Assembly (NCBI GenBank): GCA_016213345.1
Contig: JACRAO010000072.1
Coordinates: 1 to 6,054 of the forward strand
From: Bdellovibrio sp.
GTDB lineage: Bacteria; Bdellovibrionota; UBA1018
Direction: 5' to 3'
DNA length: 6,054 nt
A program made the position numbers and the translations under genes. The notes beneath the pieces are model-generated. The model did not search any database. It saw only the letters and a program-made list of their open reading frames with translations, and had not been told where the DNA came from. Shown here piece after piece: positions 1 to 6,054 of this stretch (position 1 is the stretch's first letter; each line of letters opens with the position of its first letter).

Positions 1-1
1 T

Positions 2-712
2 GGAGATTTGCTGTTAGATTTAGAAAAACGTAAACCATTAAAAATTGTTCATTATCGTTTAATACCAGTTCCCACAACGGGAGACCAAGATCCAGAAATA
101 GTAAAACTTGTGCTGCAGGCTCGCGCAACTTTAGAAGACAAATACGGAAAGAACTGGTTTTATGAGCCTTTAATTTATTCAGACATACCGTTAGAGCGAC
201 CACTTAGTCATGCAACAAGGTGGGGAGATATTTATGCAGATGCCATAAAAGAAGCAATTTATGCAGATGTTTCGATAGACGTTGGTGAGTTTTTTGGAGG
301 TACTAGGCCAGCAGGTATTGTGACAAGAGAAACTTTGTTTCAGTTTTACCCAAGAGTGTTTGATGTGTACAAACCATATGGGTGGACTATTTGGGAAATA
401 CAAACGGCAGGATCTCTCTTAAAATGGATTTTAGACACATTACTAAAAAATGGAACTTTTATGAATACTTCTGGGGTTCAATACAATGTGGTAAACAATA
501 ATAACTCCGTTCTTGCTGAGAATGTGCGAGTAAATGGATATTTTTTAGATCCCAATAAAACATATAGAATTGCTGTAAGCGAAGGTATTGGTAGAGGTTC
601 AAGTGAAGCTGGCTTTATTTTAAAAAGGACTTTTCGACCAAAAGACAGTGGGATTTCTATTTGGCACGCTGTAGAAGAGAAGCTAAAGAAAATAGGACCT
701 GTTGTTTATTAG
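2..712 (+). CDS. 5'-nucleotidase/UshA-family protein, C-terminal part (5' end outside window)
   Basis: This reading frame is open from the first bases of the window to a TAG stop, so it is the 3' end of a longer gene; the TTG at base 8 is not a credible start. The visible 236 residues match the 5'-nucleotidase C-terminal domain, which recognises the substrate, while the metal-binding phosphoesterase domain would lie upstream. Seen in order: a GDIYADAI segment (family GNLxxDA) near residue 75, FGGTRPAGIVTRETL near 98-112 (family N-GGIR...I(T/S)xxD), a core ending AGSLLKWILDTLL, SGVQY near 157, and DPNKTYRIAV near 183-192. The usual Asn before GGxR is Phe, and the usual GGDGY after the last beta strand reads GSSEAGF, so substrate specificity may differ from classical UshA. 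Members are normally exported nucleotide or UDP-sugar hydrolases, but that cannot be tested here because the N-terminus is missing. The M3 peptidase follows 86 bp downstream on the same strand; no clear terminator is visible between them. Confidence 0.8.
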   Translation, partial: GDLLLDLEKRKPLKIVHYRLIPVPTTGDQDPEIVKLVLQARATLEDKYGKNWFYEPLIYSDIPLERPLSHATRWGDIYADAIKEAIYADVSIDVGEFFGGTRPAGIVTRETLFQFYPRVFDVYKPYGWTIWEIQTAGSLLKWILDTLLKNGTFMNTSGVQYNVVNNNNSVLAENVRVNGYFLDPNKTYRIAVSEGIGRGSSEAGFILKRTFRPKDSGISIWHAVEEKLKKIGPVVY

Positions 713-779
713 ATTTGCTATTTTAAGATACTTGTTATATAGAGTTGGTCTGTAATTCAAAATTTACTGATAACGCATA

Positions 780-792
780 GGGGGGAGAGAGG
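780..792 (+). promoter_or_regulatory. Purine-rich ribosome binding site of the M3 peptidase gene
   Basis: A run of six G followed by AGAGAGG ends six bases before the ATG at 799. It is an unusually strong and long Shine-Dalgarno-like stretch for this AT-rich window, and it decides the start of the peptidase. The start is confirmed by the signal peptide that follows immediately. No convincing -35/-10 pair was found in bases 713-779, so co-transcription with the upstream nucleotidase is possible. Confidence 0.7.
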
Positions 793-798
793 CTTAAA

Positions 799-2853
799 AT
801 GAATGCGCTTTCCAACCCCTATGTTTTTCTTAGAAAATATGCAGTACTATCTCTAGTTTTTTTATTTATTTTTACTGCTCAAGGTTCTTTTGCTAAAGAT
901 CAAAATCTAATTCGTTCAGATTATCGCGAAGGCGAAATTACAGAACTTTGTAAACAATCAATAGAAAAAGTTAATTCTGCATTAGAATCAATAGTTGCTA
1001 CACAAACTGCACAACGAAATATTCAAAACACCCTTTTAGCATTTGAAAATGCTTTGTCCATATTTATGGATGAAACCAATCTATTGACGTTTATGGCCTA
1101 TGTTCATCTTAATGAGAAATTAAGGGATGAGGGTACAAATTGTGAAGAAGAGGTTGAAAAAACAAAGGTAAAAATATTTTCCAGAAATGATCTTTACTTG
1201 GCCTTAGACTTTCAGAAACCCACACAAGAAAATGAAATAACCTTGCGAACAGAGACTCTAAAAACGTTTGTTAAGAACGGAGCACATTTAGAAGCTGTCG
1301 CAAGAGAAAAATACAATAATTTGATGCAAGAATTAGTAAAGCTTGAATTAGATTTTGAAAAAAATTTAAGAGAAGACAAAACAGTACTTAGTTTTACTTT
1401 AGATGAGTTTGAAGGGATATCCCAAGAATTAATTAAATCTTTTGGTGAACCACAAGACGGAAAGTATTCTGTTAAGGCAAATGAACCAAATTATGTACAG
1501 TTCCTCGAAAATGCTAAAAACGAAGAAACAAGGAAAAAAATGTACTTGGCGTTTTTAAATCGTGCCGCAGAACAAAATACAGACTTACTCCAAAGGGCAC
1601 TAAAATTAAGACATGGGCTGGCAAAGCTTTTAGGTTTCAAGAATTGGGCAGATTTTAAAATAAATGATCGTATGGCTAAAAATGCACAGGTAGTAGAAAA
1701 TTTTTTAGACGGTTTAAGAAAAAAGTTTCAGCCCAAAATAAAAGCAGAATTAGAAGAATTAAGACAATATAAGAAATTACAGACAGGTAGTAATGTCGAG
1801 TTACAAGCTTGGGATATTTTTTATTTTAGTAATCAAGTTAAAAAAGAAAAATTTAAATTAGATGAAGAAAAAGTGCGCGAGTATTTTCCATCGGATTTGG
1901 TTTTAAAGGGAATGTTTCAGGTTTATTCCATTCTTTTGAGTGTTAATTTTACTGAAGTAAAAGAAGACTCATCTTGGGCACCTAATGTAAAACTTTATAA
2001 AATTACTGATGCACAAAATGGCAAGGAAATAGCTCATTTTTATTTAGATATGGACCCAAGAGATGGAAAGTATGACCATTTTGCGGCATTTACAGTGATC
2101 TCTGGTGCATCAACACAAAATGGATATCAAGAGCCTGTTTCTGTTATTGTTGGTAATTTCAATCCCCCAGCAGATGGTAAACCGTCATTATTAAGCCATG
2201 ATGAGGTAGAAACTATGTTTCATGAGTTTGGCCACATTATGCATCAAACTCTAACAAAAGCACCTTTCGCTAGTCTGTCGGGTACTTCGGTAAAAACCGA
2301 TTTTGTCGAAGCTCCTTCTCAAATGTTAGAAGAATGGGTTTGGAACAAAGATATTTTGCGTACACTTTCAGGACATTACAAAAATAATGACGAAAAACTT
2401 CCTGAAGAAGTGCTTAAGACTATGATGGATCTTAGGAAATATGATTATGGAAAATCTTACACTAAACAAGTACTTTATGCTATGTTTGATTTATCAATCC
2501 ATTCTTCTTCAGAACCAGTTTTAGACGTGACAACATTCTATAATGATCTCCATGGGCAAGTGATGGGATTTAAGGCCGCTCAAGGCAATCACTTTCCTGC
2601 TACTTTTGGACATCTTATGAGTGGGTACGAAGCAGGTTATTATGGTTACCTCTGGTCAGAAGCGTATGCTGCAGATATGTTTACCCGTTTTGAACACGAT
2701 GGGCTTCTTAATACACAAGTAGGAATGAATTATAGACGTATAATTTTAGAGCGAGGTGGCATGCAAGATCCATTTGTTTTATTAAAGGAGTTCTTAGGTA
2801 GAGAGCCAAATTCAGAAGCGTTTTATAAAAAATTAGGCCTCACCCTAAAATAA
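799..2853 (+). CDS. Exported M3A-family zinc oligopeptidase (thimet oligopeptidase/neurolysin-like)
   Basis: This is a zinc metallopeptidase that should cleave short peptides, because M3A enzymes enclose the active site in a deep channel that excludes folded proteins. It has 684 residues, the usual M3A length, and is intact. Residues 1-32 form a signal peptide: RK at 12-13, a hydrophobic core at 14-27, and a probable cleavage site after S-F-A at 30-32. The enzyme is therefore predicted to be periplasmic or secreted; there is no lipobox. The zinc motif is H475-E476-F-G-H479, with the third ligand E504 in DFVEAPSQ, the same 25-residue spacing as in neurolysin and thimet oligopeptidase. H605, Y610, Y614 and Y617 match the family's catalytic and substrate-binding His/Tyr set in H-x4-Y-x3-Y-x2-Y. 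The text around these sites (SGTSVKTDFVEAPSQMLEEW; YYGYLWSEAYAADMF) is closer to thimet oligopeptidase than to E. coli OpdA or Dcp. It ends in TAA 2 bp before the stop of the convergent regulator gene. Peptide scavenging is an inference. Confidence 0.95.
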   Translation: MNALSNPYVFLRKYAVLSLVFLFIFTAQGSFAKDQNLIRSDYREGEITELCKQSIEKVNSALESIVATQTAQRNIQNTLLAFENALSIFMDETNLLTFMAYVHLNEKLRDEGTNCEEEVEKTKVKIFSRNDLYLALDFQKPTQENEITLRTETLKTFVKNGAHLEAVAREKYNNLMQELVKLELDFEKNLREDKTVLSFTLDEFEGISQELIKSFGEPQDGKYSVKANEPNYVQFLENAKNEETRKKMYLAFLNRAAEQNTDLLQRALKLRHGLAKLLGFKNWADFKINDRMAKNAQVVENFLDGLRKKFQPKIKAELEELRQYKKLQTGSNVELQAWDIFYFSNQVKKEKFKLDEEKVREYFPSDLVLKGMFQVYSILLSVNFTEVKEDSSWAPNVKLYKITDAQNGKEIAHFYLDMDPRDGKYDHFAAFTVISGASTQNGYQEPVSVIVGNFNPPADGKPSLLSHDEVETMFHEFGHIMHQTLTKAPFASLSGTSVKTDFVEAPSQMLEEWVWNKDILRTLSGHYKNNDEKLPEEVLKTMMDLRKYDYGKSYTKQVLYAMFDLSIHSSSEPVLDVTTFYNDLHGQVMGFKAAQGNHFPATFGHLMSGYEAGYYGYLWSEAYAADMFTRFEHDGLLNTQVGMNYRRIILERGGMQDPFVLLKEFLGREPNSEAFYKKLGLTLK

Positions 2854-2855
2854 GC

Positions 2856-3986
2856 CTAAGCTGCTCTTCTGAATTCATGTGCTCTAAGGCCGTGACGTCG
2901 TAAGAGGCGTAAGAAGTTGCTGCGATCCAATTTTGCTTCTCGTGCAGCAGAAGATACATTACCTTGGTGTCTATCAAGTGCAGCGGCTAAGTAGTCTTTT
3001 TCGAAATGGCTGTTCCATTTTTTCTTAAGCTGCATGTAACTTATATACCCCAAGCTTTCTGGAGCGGCATTTGGAGAAATGACTAGTTCTAGTGTTTTTT
3101 CGCCATTAGTGGGTGAATCTAGCAGGGCTTCTTGCGCGTGAAAGCTTATTGCTTCAGCAAGAGAAATTGGGCTATTGGCATTTGATATTAATGCAATGCG
3201 TTCCATTAAGTGTATTAGCTCGTGTGCATTTCCTGGCCATGAGTAATCTATCAGAAATCTCTCAAGATCTTCTGAAAATCCGGGAAATGTTTTTCCTCTT
3301 AGTCTGAAAGCTTTTTCTACAAAAAAGTGGGCCATATTCAATATGTCGTCTTTGCGTTGTCTTAAAGACGGAAGTGCAATAGTAATTTCGCTAATTTTTT
3401 GATGTAAATCTTCTCTAAAATAACCTAATTTTACTTTGTCATTACAGTCAAAATCTCCACCAAATATTAATCTCACATTGGCATTATGATTGACAGAACT
3501 GTTCGTTGGTACAAAGCTTTTTTCTAAAATAAATCTAAGAAGTTTTGACTGCAAATCGCGGCTTAGTGAGCTTATATCGTCTAAGAAAACAGTTCCATGT
3601 TCTGCAAGGTCAAAAATGCCATAGGTTTGAGTATTGCCAAAAAGTTCATTTTCTAATTCTGTATCAGTGTATGAAGCACAGTGTATATGAAACCATGGCT
3701 CTTTTCCTCTTCGTGAGCTTGCACAAATAATTCTCGCAATGCCTTCTCTTTCTGTTCCTTTTTCTCCTAAAATTAGTATGTTTGATTTTTCTTCGTCTCC
3801 TCGCATGGCTTCTTTACGCAATTGGGATATTGCTTCGTTTACAGAGTGCATGGAAGCAGATTTTGAAAAATAACGAAACTGATCTTCGGCTTTTCCTTCA
3901 AGTCTTTCTAGTCTTTTTTCTAATTTTTGTAGATATTCATCAGATTCTTCATTGGACGAATTGGTTAACATTTCTGGTCTGATCAT
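2856..3986 (-). CDS. Degenerate enhancer-binding-protein-like transcription factor (AAA+ remnant plus Fis-type HTH)
   Basis: A 376-residue DNA-binding regulator with sigma-54 activator architecture but no recognisable sensor (no receiver, GAF, PAS or FHA). Residues 14-38 are charged and heptad-like, probably a short coiled coil. Residues about 45-280 align with the AAA+ domain; about 318-368 form a Fis-type helix-turn-helix (GNVSSAAREAKLDRSNFLRLLRRHG). Key AAA+ positions are changed. Walker A GESGTGKE is GEKGTERE (74-81), losing the P-loop Gly-Lys. About nine residues containing GAFTGA are missing after ELFG (114-117). Walker B is FLDD (134-137) instead of FLDE. Sensor I AATN is FGGD (175-178). 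In FREDLxxRL the first Arg (R191) stays but the second is K197. Sensor II WPGNVREL is WPGNAHEL, Arg to H255. Known GAFTGA-less relatives such as TyrR and Rhodobacter capsulatus NtrC work without sigma-54. By inference, this protein does not remodel sigma-54 holoenzyme and may not hydrolyse ATP; repressor or sigma-70 co-regulator is likelier. AGGAGA lies 5 bases before the ATG. Confidence 0.9.
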   Translation of the reverse strand: MIRPEMLTNSSNEESDEYLQKLEKRLERLEGKAEDQFRYFSKSASMHSVNEAISQLRKEAMRGDEEKSNILILGEKGTEREGIARIICASSRRGKEPWFHIHCASYTDTELENELFGNTQTYGIFDLAEHGTVFLDDISSLSRDLQSKLLRFILEKSFVPTNSSVNHNANVRLIFGGDFDCNDKVKLGYFREDLHQKISEITIALPSLRQRKDDILNMAHFFVEKAFRLRGKTFPGFSEDLERFLIDYSWPGNAHELIHLMERIALISNANSPISLAEAISFHAQEALLDSPTNGEKTLELVISPNAAPESLGYISYMQLKKKWNSHFEKDYLAAALDRHQGNVSSAAREAKLDRSNFLRLLRRHGLRAHEFRRAA

Positions 3987-4039
3987 GGATTTCTCCTAGG
4001 TATTATTAATGGTTTAAAACAAACTCTATAGTTCTTTTC

Positions 4040-4068
4040 GGACACAAGCGGAAAAAATAAAGGACACA
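4040..4068. repeat. Two GGACACA direct repeats, 22 bp apart, in the regulator's leader
   Basis: GGACACA occurs at 4040-4046 and 4062-4068 on the + strand. The 22-bp period is about two helical turns. The repeats sit at and just downstream of the predicted transcription start of the regulator gene. The same hexamer in inverse orientation (TGTGTC, 4096-4101) overlaps the -35 box. Together they could be an operator, for example for autoregulation. Seven-base matches in 257 bp may also be chance, so the functional reading is only inference. Confidence 0.35.
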
Positions 4069-4074
4069 CATATA

Positions 4075-4103
4075 ATTAGATCAGTTTTTTTGCCATGTGT
4101 CAA
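4075..4103 (-). promoter_or_regulatory. Sigma-70-type promoter of the regulator gene
   Basis: Read on the - strand, a perfect -35 TTGACA (4103-4098) is followed by a 17-bp spacer and the -10 TCTAAT (4080-4075), five of six matches to TATAAT. A start near 4068 would give a leader of about 80 nt before the ATG at 3986. This is the best promoter in the window. It implies that the regulator has its own housekeeping promoter and does not depend on read-through from kamA. There is no TGGCAC-N5-TTGC sigma-54 element here. Confidence 0.65.
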
Positions 4104-4156
4104 AAAAGATACTAATATTAAATTATAATAGTTTAATTATTTTTTTAGTCTGGAAC

Positions 4157-4182
4157 TGTCTATCAAATTAACACTATAGACA
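4157..4182. repeat. Inverted repeat TGTCTAT-N12-ATAGACA
   Basis: Two perfect 7-bp arms (4157-4163 and 4176-4182) flank a 12-bp AT-rich spacer. The centre is about 100 bp upstream of the predicted start of the regulator gene and about 75 bp downstream of the kamA stop. A dimeric HTH protein could bind such a site, and activator sites of enhancer-binding proteins often lie at this distance. Neither side has a U-tract, so it is not a standard terminator. Chance occurrence in AT-rich DNA cannot be excluded. Confidence 0.35.
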
Positions 4183-4243
4183 ATAAATTAGAGACAAAAG
4201 AAGAAGAGATTTACAGGCGGTTTGGAGAACCGAATTAAATTTC

Positions 4244-5395
4244 TTATGGTTCTTTGTAGGTATAGTTTTGTTGTCTAAAATTTCTAAGTGTCCATTTCTT
4301 ATTGTCTCTTTTTACCACATAATTTGGCATAAGAGGGATTTTCCCGCCTCCGCCTGGTGCGTCTACTACATAATGAGGTACTGCCATTCCGCTGGTCCAT
4401 CCTCTTAAATTTTCAATAATATTAATCCCAACCTCAATTGGGGTTCTAAAATGACTAATACCTTGTGACATATCACATTGAAAAATATAATACGGTCTCA
4501 CACGCATCATAAGAAGTTTATGGTTTAGCATTTTTACTGTTTTTGGATCATCGTTAATGCCTTTTAGTAAAACCATCTGATTATTAATGACACAACCAGC
4601 ATCTGCTAGTTTAGCGCACGCATCAAATGACTCTTTTGTGCATTCTTTTGGATGATTAAAGTGTGTGTGAATAAAAACAGGGTGATATTTTTTTACCATG
4701 TTGACAAATGCATCTGTAATCCTTTGTGGCAAAGTCACCAAATTTCGAGTACCCAGTCTAAACACCTCAATATGATCCATTGCTCTTAGGCGGGATAAAA
4801 TATATTCAAGTCTTTCATCAGAATTGGATAGTGGGTCTCCCCCAGAAATCACAACGTCACGAATTTCCTTGTGAGATTCAATATAAGCTAAGCCATCTTC
4901 TAGTTGCTTTTGAGCTGTTGCACTCGAAGGATCTGAAACTTTGCGCTTCCTTGTACAGTGTCTACAGTAAACTGGACAGTTATGAGTTGTATAAAATAAT
5001 ACGCGATCAGGATATCGGTGTGTTACACCTGGTACTGGCATATCTCGTTCCTCTGCCAAAGGATCTTCATATTCTTCGGGTAAAATATGAAGTTCTCCCA
5101 TTTTAGGGACCGATTGGAGTCGTATGGGACAATTGGGGTCGTCTTTATCAATCAAAGAAGCATAATAAGGAGTTATGCCCATATTGAACATTTCATGAGA
5201 TTTGGCAAAAGCAGTGCGTTCTTCCTCGGTGACAGTAATAACTTTTTCTAATTGTTCCATTGATTTAATTCTTTTTTGTTGTTGCCAAATCCAGTTGTCC
5301 CAATCTTTTGCGTCACAATCTCTCCAGATTGTAGGCTTATTGTAGCTAATAAATCTGTCTCTAACGTTATTTTTTGTTACTATTTCATAAGACAT
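4244..5395 (-). CDS. kamA: Lysine 2,3-aminomutase (radical SAM, PLP-dependent)
   Basis: KamA interconverts L-lysine and beta-lysine using a [4Fe-4S] cluster, S-adenosylmethionine and pyridoxal phosphate in the cytoplasm. Its 383 residues show the radical-SAM cysteines C140, C144 and C147 (NCPVYCRHC), the SAM-binding SGGDP at 184-188 and the PLP lysine K352 in DAPGGGGK. Compared with the Clostridium subterminale enzyme at a constant offset of 15, the lysine-side-chain aspartates D293 and D330 are D308 and D345, and carboxylate-binding R134 is R149. These aspartates argue against glutamate 2,3-aminomutase, and GGGGK argues against the EF-P enzyme EpmB, which has a different PLP motif. The Clostridium inter-subunit zinc site is absent: Cys268 is D283, and the C-terminus stops before the other three cysteines. 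A GAGG Shine-Dalgarno lies 8 bases before the ATG. No beta-lysine acetyltransferase or lysine-fermentation genes adjoin it, so the fate of beta-lysine (osmolyte, EF-P modification or catabolism) is open. The regulator lies downstream on the same strand, 257 bp away with its own promoter. Confidence 0.95.
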   Translation of the reverse strand: MSYEIVTKNNVRDRFISYNKPTIWRDCDAKDWDNWIWQQQKRIKSMEQLEKVITVTEEERTAFAKSHEMFNMGITPYYASLIDKDDPNCPIRLQSVPKMGELHILPEEYEDPLAEERDMPVPGVTHRYPDRVLFYTTHNCPVYCRHCTRKRKVSDPSSATAQKQLEDGLAYIESHKEIRDVVISGGDPLSNSDERLEYILSRLRAMDHIEVFRLGTRNLVTLPQRITDAFVNMVKKYHPVFIHTHFNHPKECTKESFDACAKLADAGCVINNQMVLLKGINDDPKTVKMLNHKLLMMRVRPYYIFQCDMSQGISHFRTPIEVGINIIENLRGWTSGMAVPHYVVDAPGGGGKIPLMPNYVVKRDNKKWTLRNFRQQNYTYKEP

Positions 5396-5485
5396 AATAA
5401 AAACCTCATTTAACCAGATGCGTCACTAAAAAATAATGCTTCGCAATATAGTTTATTTTTAAAAAACTTCTCTTCTTTTTTAATA

Positions 5486-5524
5486 ACACCTAGTTCATCT
5501 TGTGAACAACCCCAAAGTAGGTGT
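5486..5524. repeat. Nested inverted repeat (7-bp outer and 5-bp inner stems) before the ExbB-like gene
   Basis: ACACCTA (5486-5492) is the reverse complement of TAGGTGT (5518-5524). Directly inside its 5' arm, GTTCA (5493-5497) pairs with TGAAC (5503-5507) around a 5-nt loop, leaving an A/C-rich bulge at 5508-5517. The two stems could stack in RNA. The 3' outer arm holds the only Shine-Dalgarno-like sequence (TAGG) upstream of the ATG at 5539, though it is about 17 bases away. It lies between the divergent kamA and ExbB-like genes, so it could be an RNA leader element or a DNA operator. It matches no riboswitch class I recognise. Confidence 0.4.
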
Positions 5525-5538
5525 AGTTTTAATATATT

Positions 5539-6054
5539 ATGCTATCACATCTTTTTTTAGGAATGTCTTTAGTTGGTGCAGAGTGGGTTCTTTATATACT
5601 AATAATTTTATCTGTTATTTCTGTTGCCATTATGTTTGAGAGGACGTTTTTTTATAAAGCTGCATCTAGAAACGTGAATGTGATCAATGACATTAAAACC
5701 GCCATAACTCAAAGCAAATTACCAGATAGGTTGGATAATGCGCTTAAGGTTATTAAAGTACATACTAAGTCTAAACAATATGAACAAAACATGGGATTAC
5801 ACGTAAGCTTTGTATTATTAAATTTTATTAAAGACAAAAGTTACTAAGTCGAAGTTTTAAACCAAATAGCCCAAGATGCTATGATACAAACAAAAATTCT
5901 CTGGGATAAAAATTTGGCGATATTAGCTACCATAGGAAACAATGCGCCTTTTGTCGGCTTATTTGGAACTGTATTGGGGATTATTAGAGCGTTTCATGAT
6001 TTATCACAGCAAGTGGGTACTGGGGTACAGACAGTGACCGCGGGAGTTGCTGAA
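5539..6054 (+). pseudogene. ExbB/TolQ/MotA-family proton-channel gene interrupted by an in-frame TAA (3' end outside window)
   Basis: Proteins of this family form inner-membrane proton channels that energise TonB- or Tol-type systems with an ExbD/TolR partner. The first 102 codons give an N-terminal membrane segment at about residues 15-33 (EWVLYILIILSVISVAIMF), then FERTFF and a cytoplasmic stretch. Codon 103 is TAA (5845-5847). The same frame continues without shift into the family core: VEVLNQIAQDAM, then LAILATIGNNAPFVGLFGTVLG and TAGVAE, open to the window end (172 codons). The unbroken alignment across the stop means one nonsense change rather than two genes or a frameshift. Neighbouring genes end in TAA, so TAA is a normal stop here. 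An ATG at 5881 could restart translation, but it has only a weak AAGA upstream, and the product would lack the first membrane helix. The start is uncertain: ATG 5539 has no close Shine-Dalgarno, and ATG 5563 follows AGGA with no spacing. A sequencing error would restore an intact gene. ExbB versus TolQ cannot be decided here. Confidence 0.7.

Noticed and set aside
191..403. 70-codon - strand reading frame opposite the nucleotidase
   Set aside because: It is antisense to a recognised domain, and the predicted product has no family likeness.
715..743. TTGCTA-N17-TATAGA as a promoter for the M3 peptidase
   Set aside because: The -10 lacks the conserved final T and the -35 is poor; not better than chance in this AT-rich gap.
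2833..2859. TTAGGC...GCCTAA inverted repeat across the convergent gene ends, possible bidirectional terminator
   Set aside because: The stem is only 6 bp with a 15-nt loop and has no U-tract on either side. Most of it is coding sequence of the peptidase C-terminus.
3113..3982. Short + strand reading frames opposite the regulator
   Set aside because: All are antisense to a gene with clear domains and show no family motifs of their own.
4218..4232. CGGTT-N5-AACCG hairpin 11 bp after the kamA stop, possible terminator
   Set aside because: A 5-bp stem followed on the - strand by mixed pyrimidine-rich sequence without a continuous T-run is too weak to call.
4780..5106. 108-codon + strand reading frame opposite kamA
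   Set aside because: It lies wholly within the well-supported kamA gene on the other strand and shows no recognisable protein family or RBS.
5445..5450. TATATT as a -10 box for kamA on the - strand
   Set aside because: No acceptable -35 hexamer lies 16-18 bp upstream, and such hexamers are common in AT-rich spacers.
5459..5483. A-run and T-run near kamA's upstream region resembling a terminator hairpin
   Set aside because: The only possible stem is A-T pairs around a 9-nt loop, with no G-C pairs; it is simple AT-rich sequence.

Overview
The window is AT-rich (roughly one third G+C by eye) and densely coded. It looks like a chromosomal segment of a Gram-negative bacterium. An exported nucleotidase-like protein, an exported M3 peptidase and an ExbB/TolQ/MotA-family protein imply a periplasm. 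The style of the Fis-type helix-turn-helix (GNVSxAARE...DRSNFLRLLRRHG) and of the ExbB core (GNNAPFVGLFGTVLGI) resembles Bdellovibrionota or former Deltaproteobacteria. That placement is inference from protein style, not proof. There is no transposase, integrase, tRNA, rRNA or CRISPR array.

Layout. (1) Bases 2-712 (+): the C-terminal domain of a 5'-nucleotidase/UshA-type protein whose start lies before the window. (2) Bases 799-2853 (+): an intact, signal-peptide-bearing M3A zinc oligopeptidase that closely resembles animal thimet oligopeptidase/neurolysin around the active site. (3) Bases 2856-3986 (-): a Fis-type transcription factor built like a sigma-54 enhancer-binding protein, but with its AAA+ domain eroded at nearly every catalytic motif and lacking GAFTGA. 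It converges on the peptidase with only 2 bp between stop codons. (4) Bases 3987-4243: a 257-bp intergenic region with a good sigma-70-type promoter for the regulator, a pair of GGACACA direct repeats and a 7-bp-arm inverted repeat. (5) Bases 4244-5395 (-): lysine 2,3-aminomutase (kamA) with all radical-SAM, PLP and lysine-binding residues. (6) Bases 5396-5538: a divergent intergenic region with a nested inverted repeat. (7) Bases 5539-6054 (+): an ExbB/TolQ/MotA-family gene interrupted by an in-frame TAA and cut by the window end.

The genes do not form one evident pathway. The first two may both act in envelope-level scavenging of nucleotides and peptides. KamA stands alone, without a visible partner to use beta-lysine. 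The most notable items are the degenerate, probably ATPase-dead regulator, the interrupted ExbB-like gene, and the nested hairpin that covers the only Shine-Dalgarno-like sequence before it. I see no clear evidence for a new multi-gene system.
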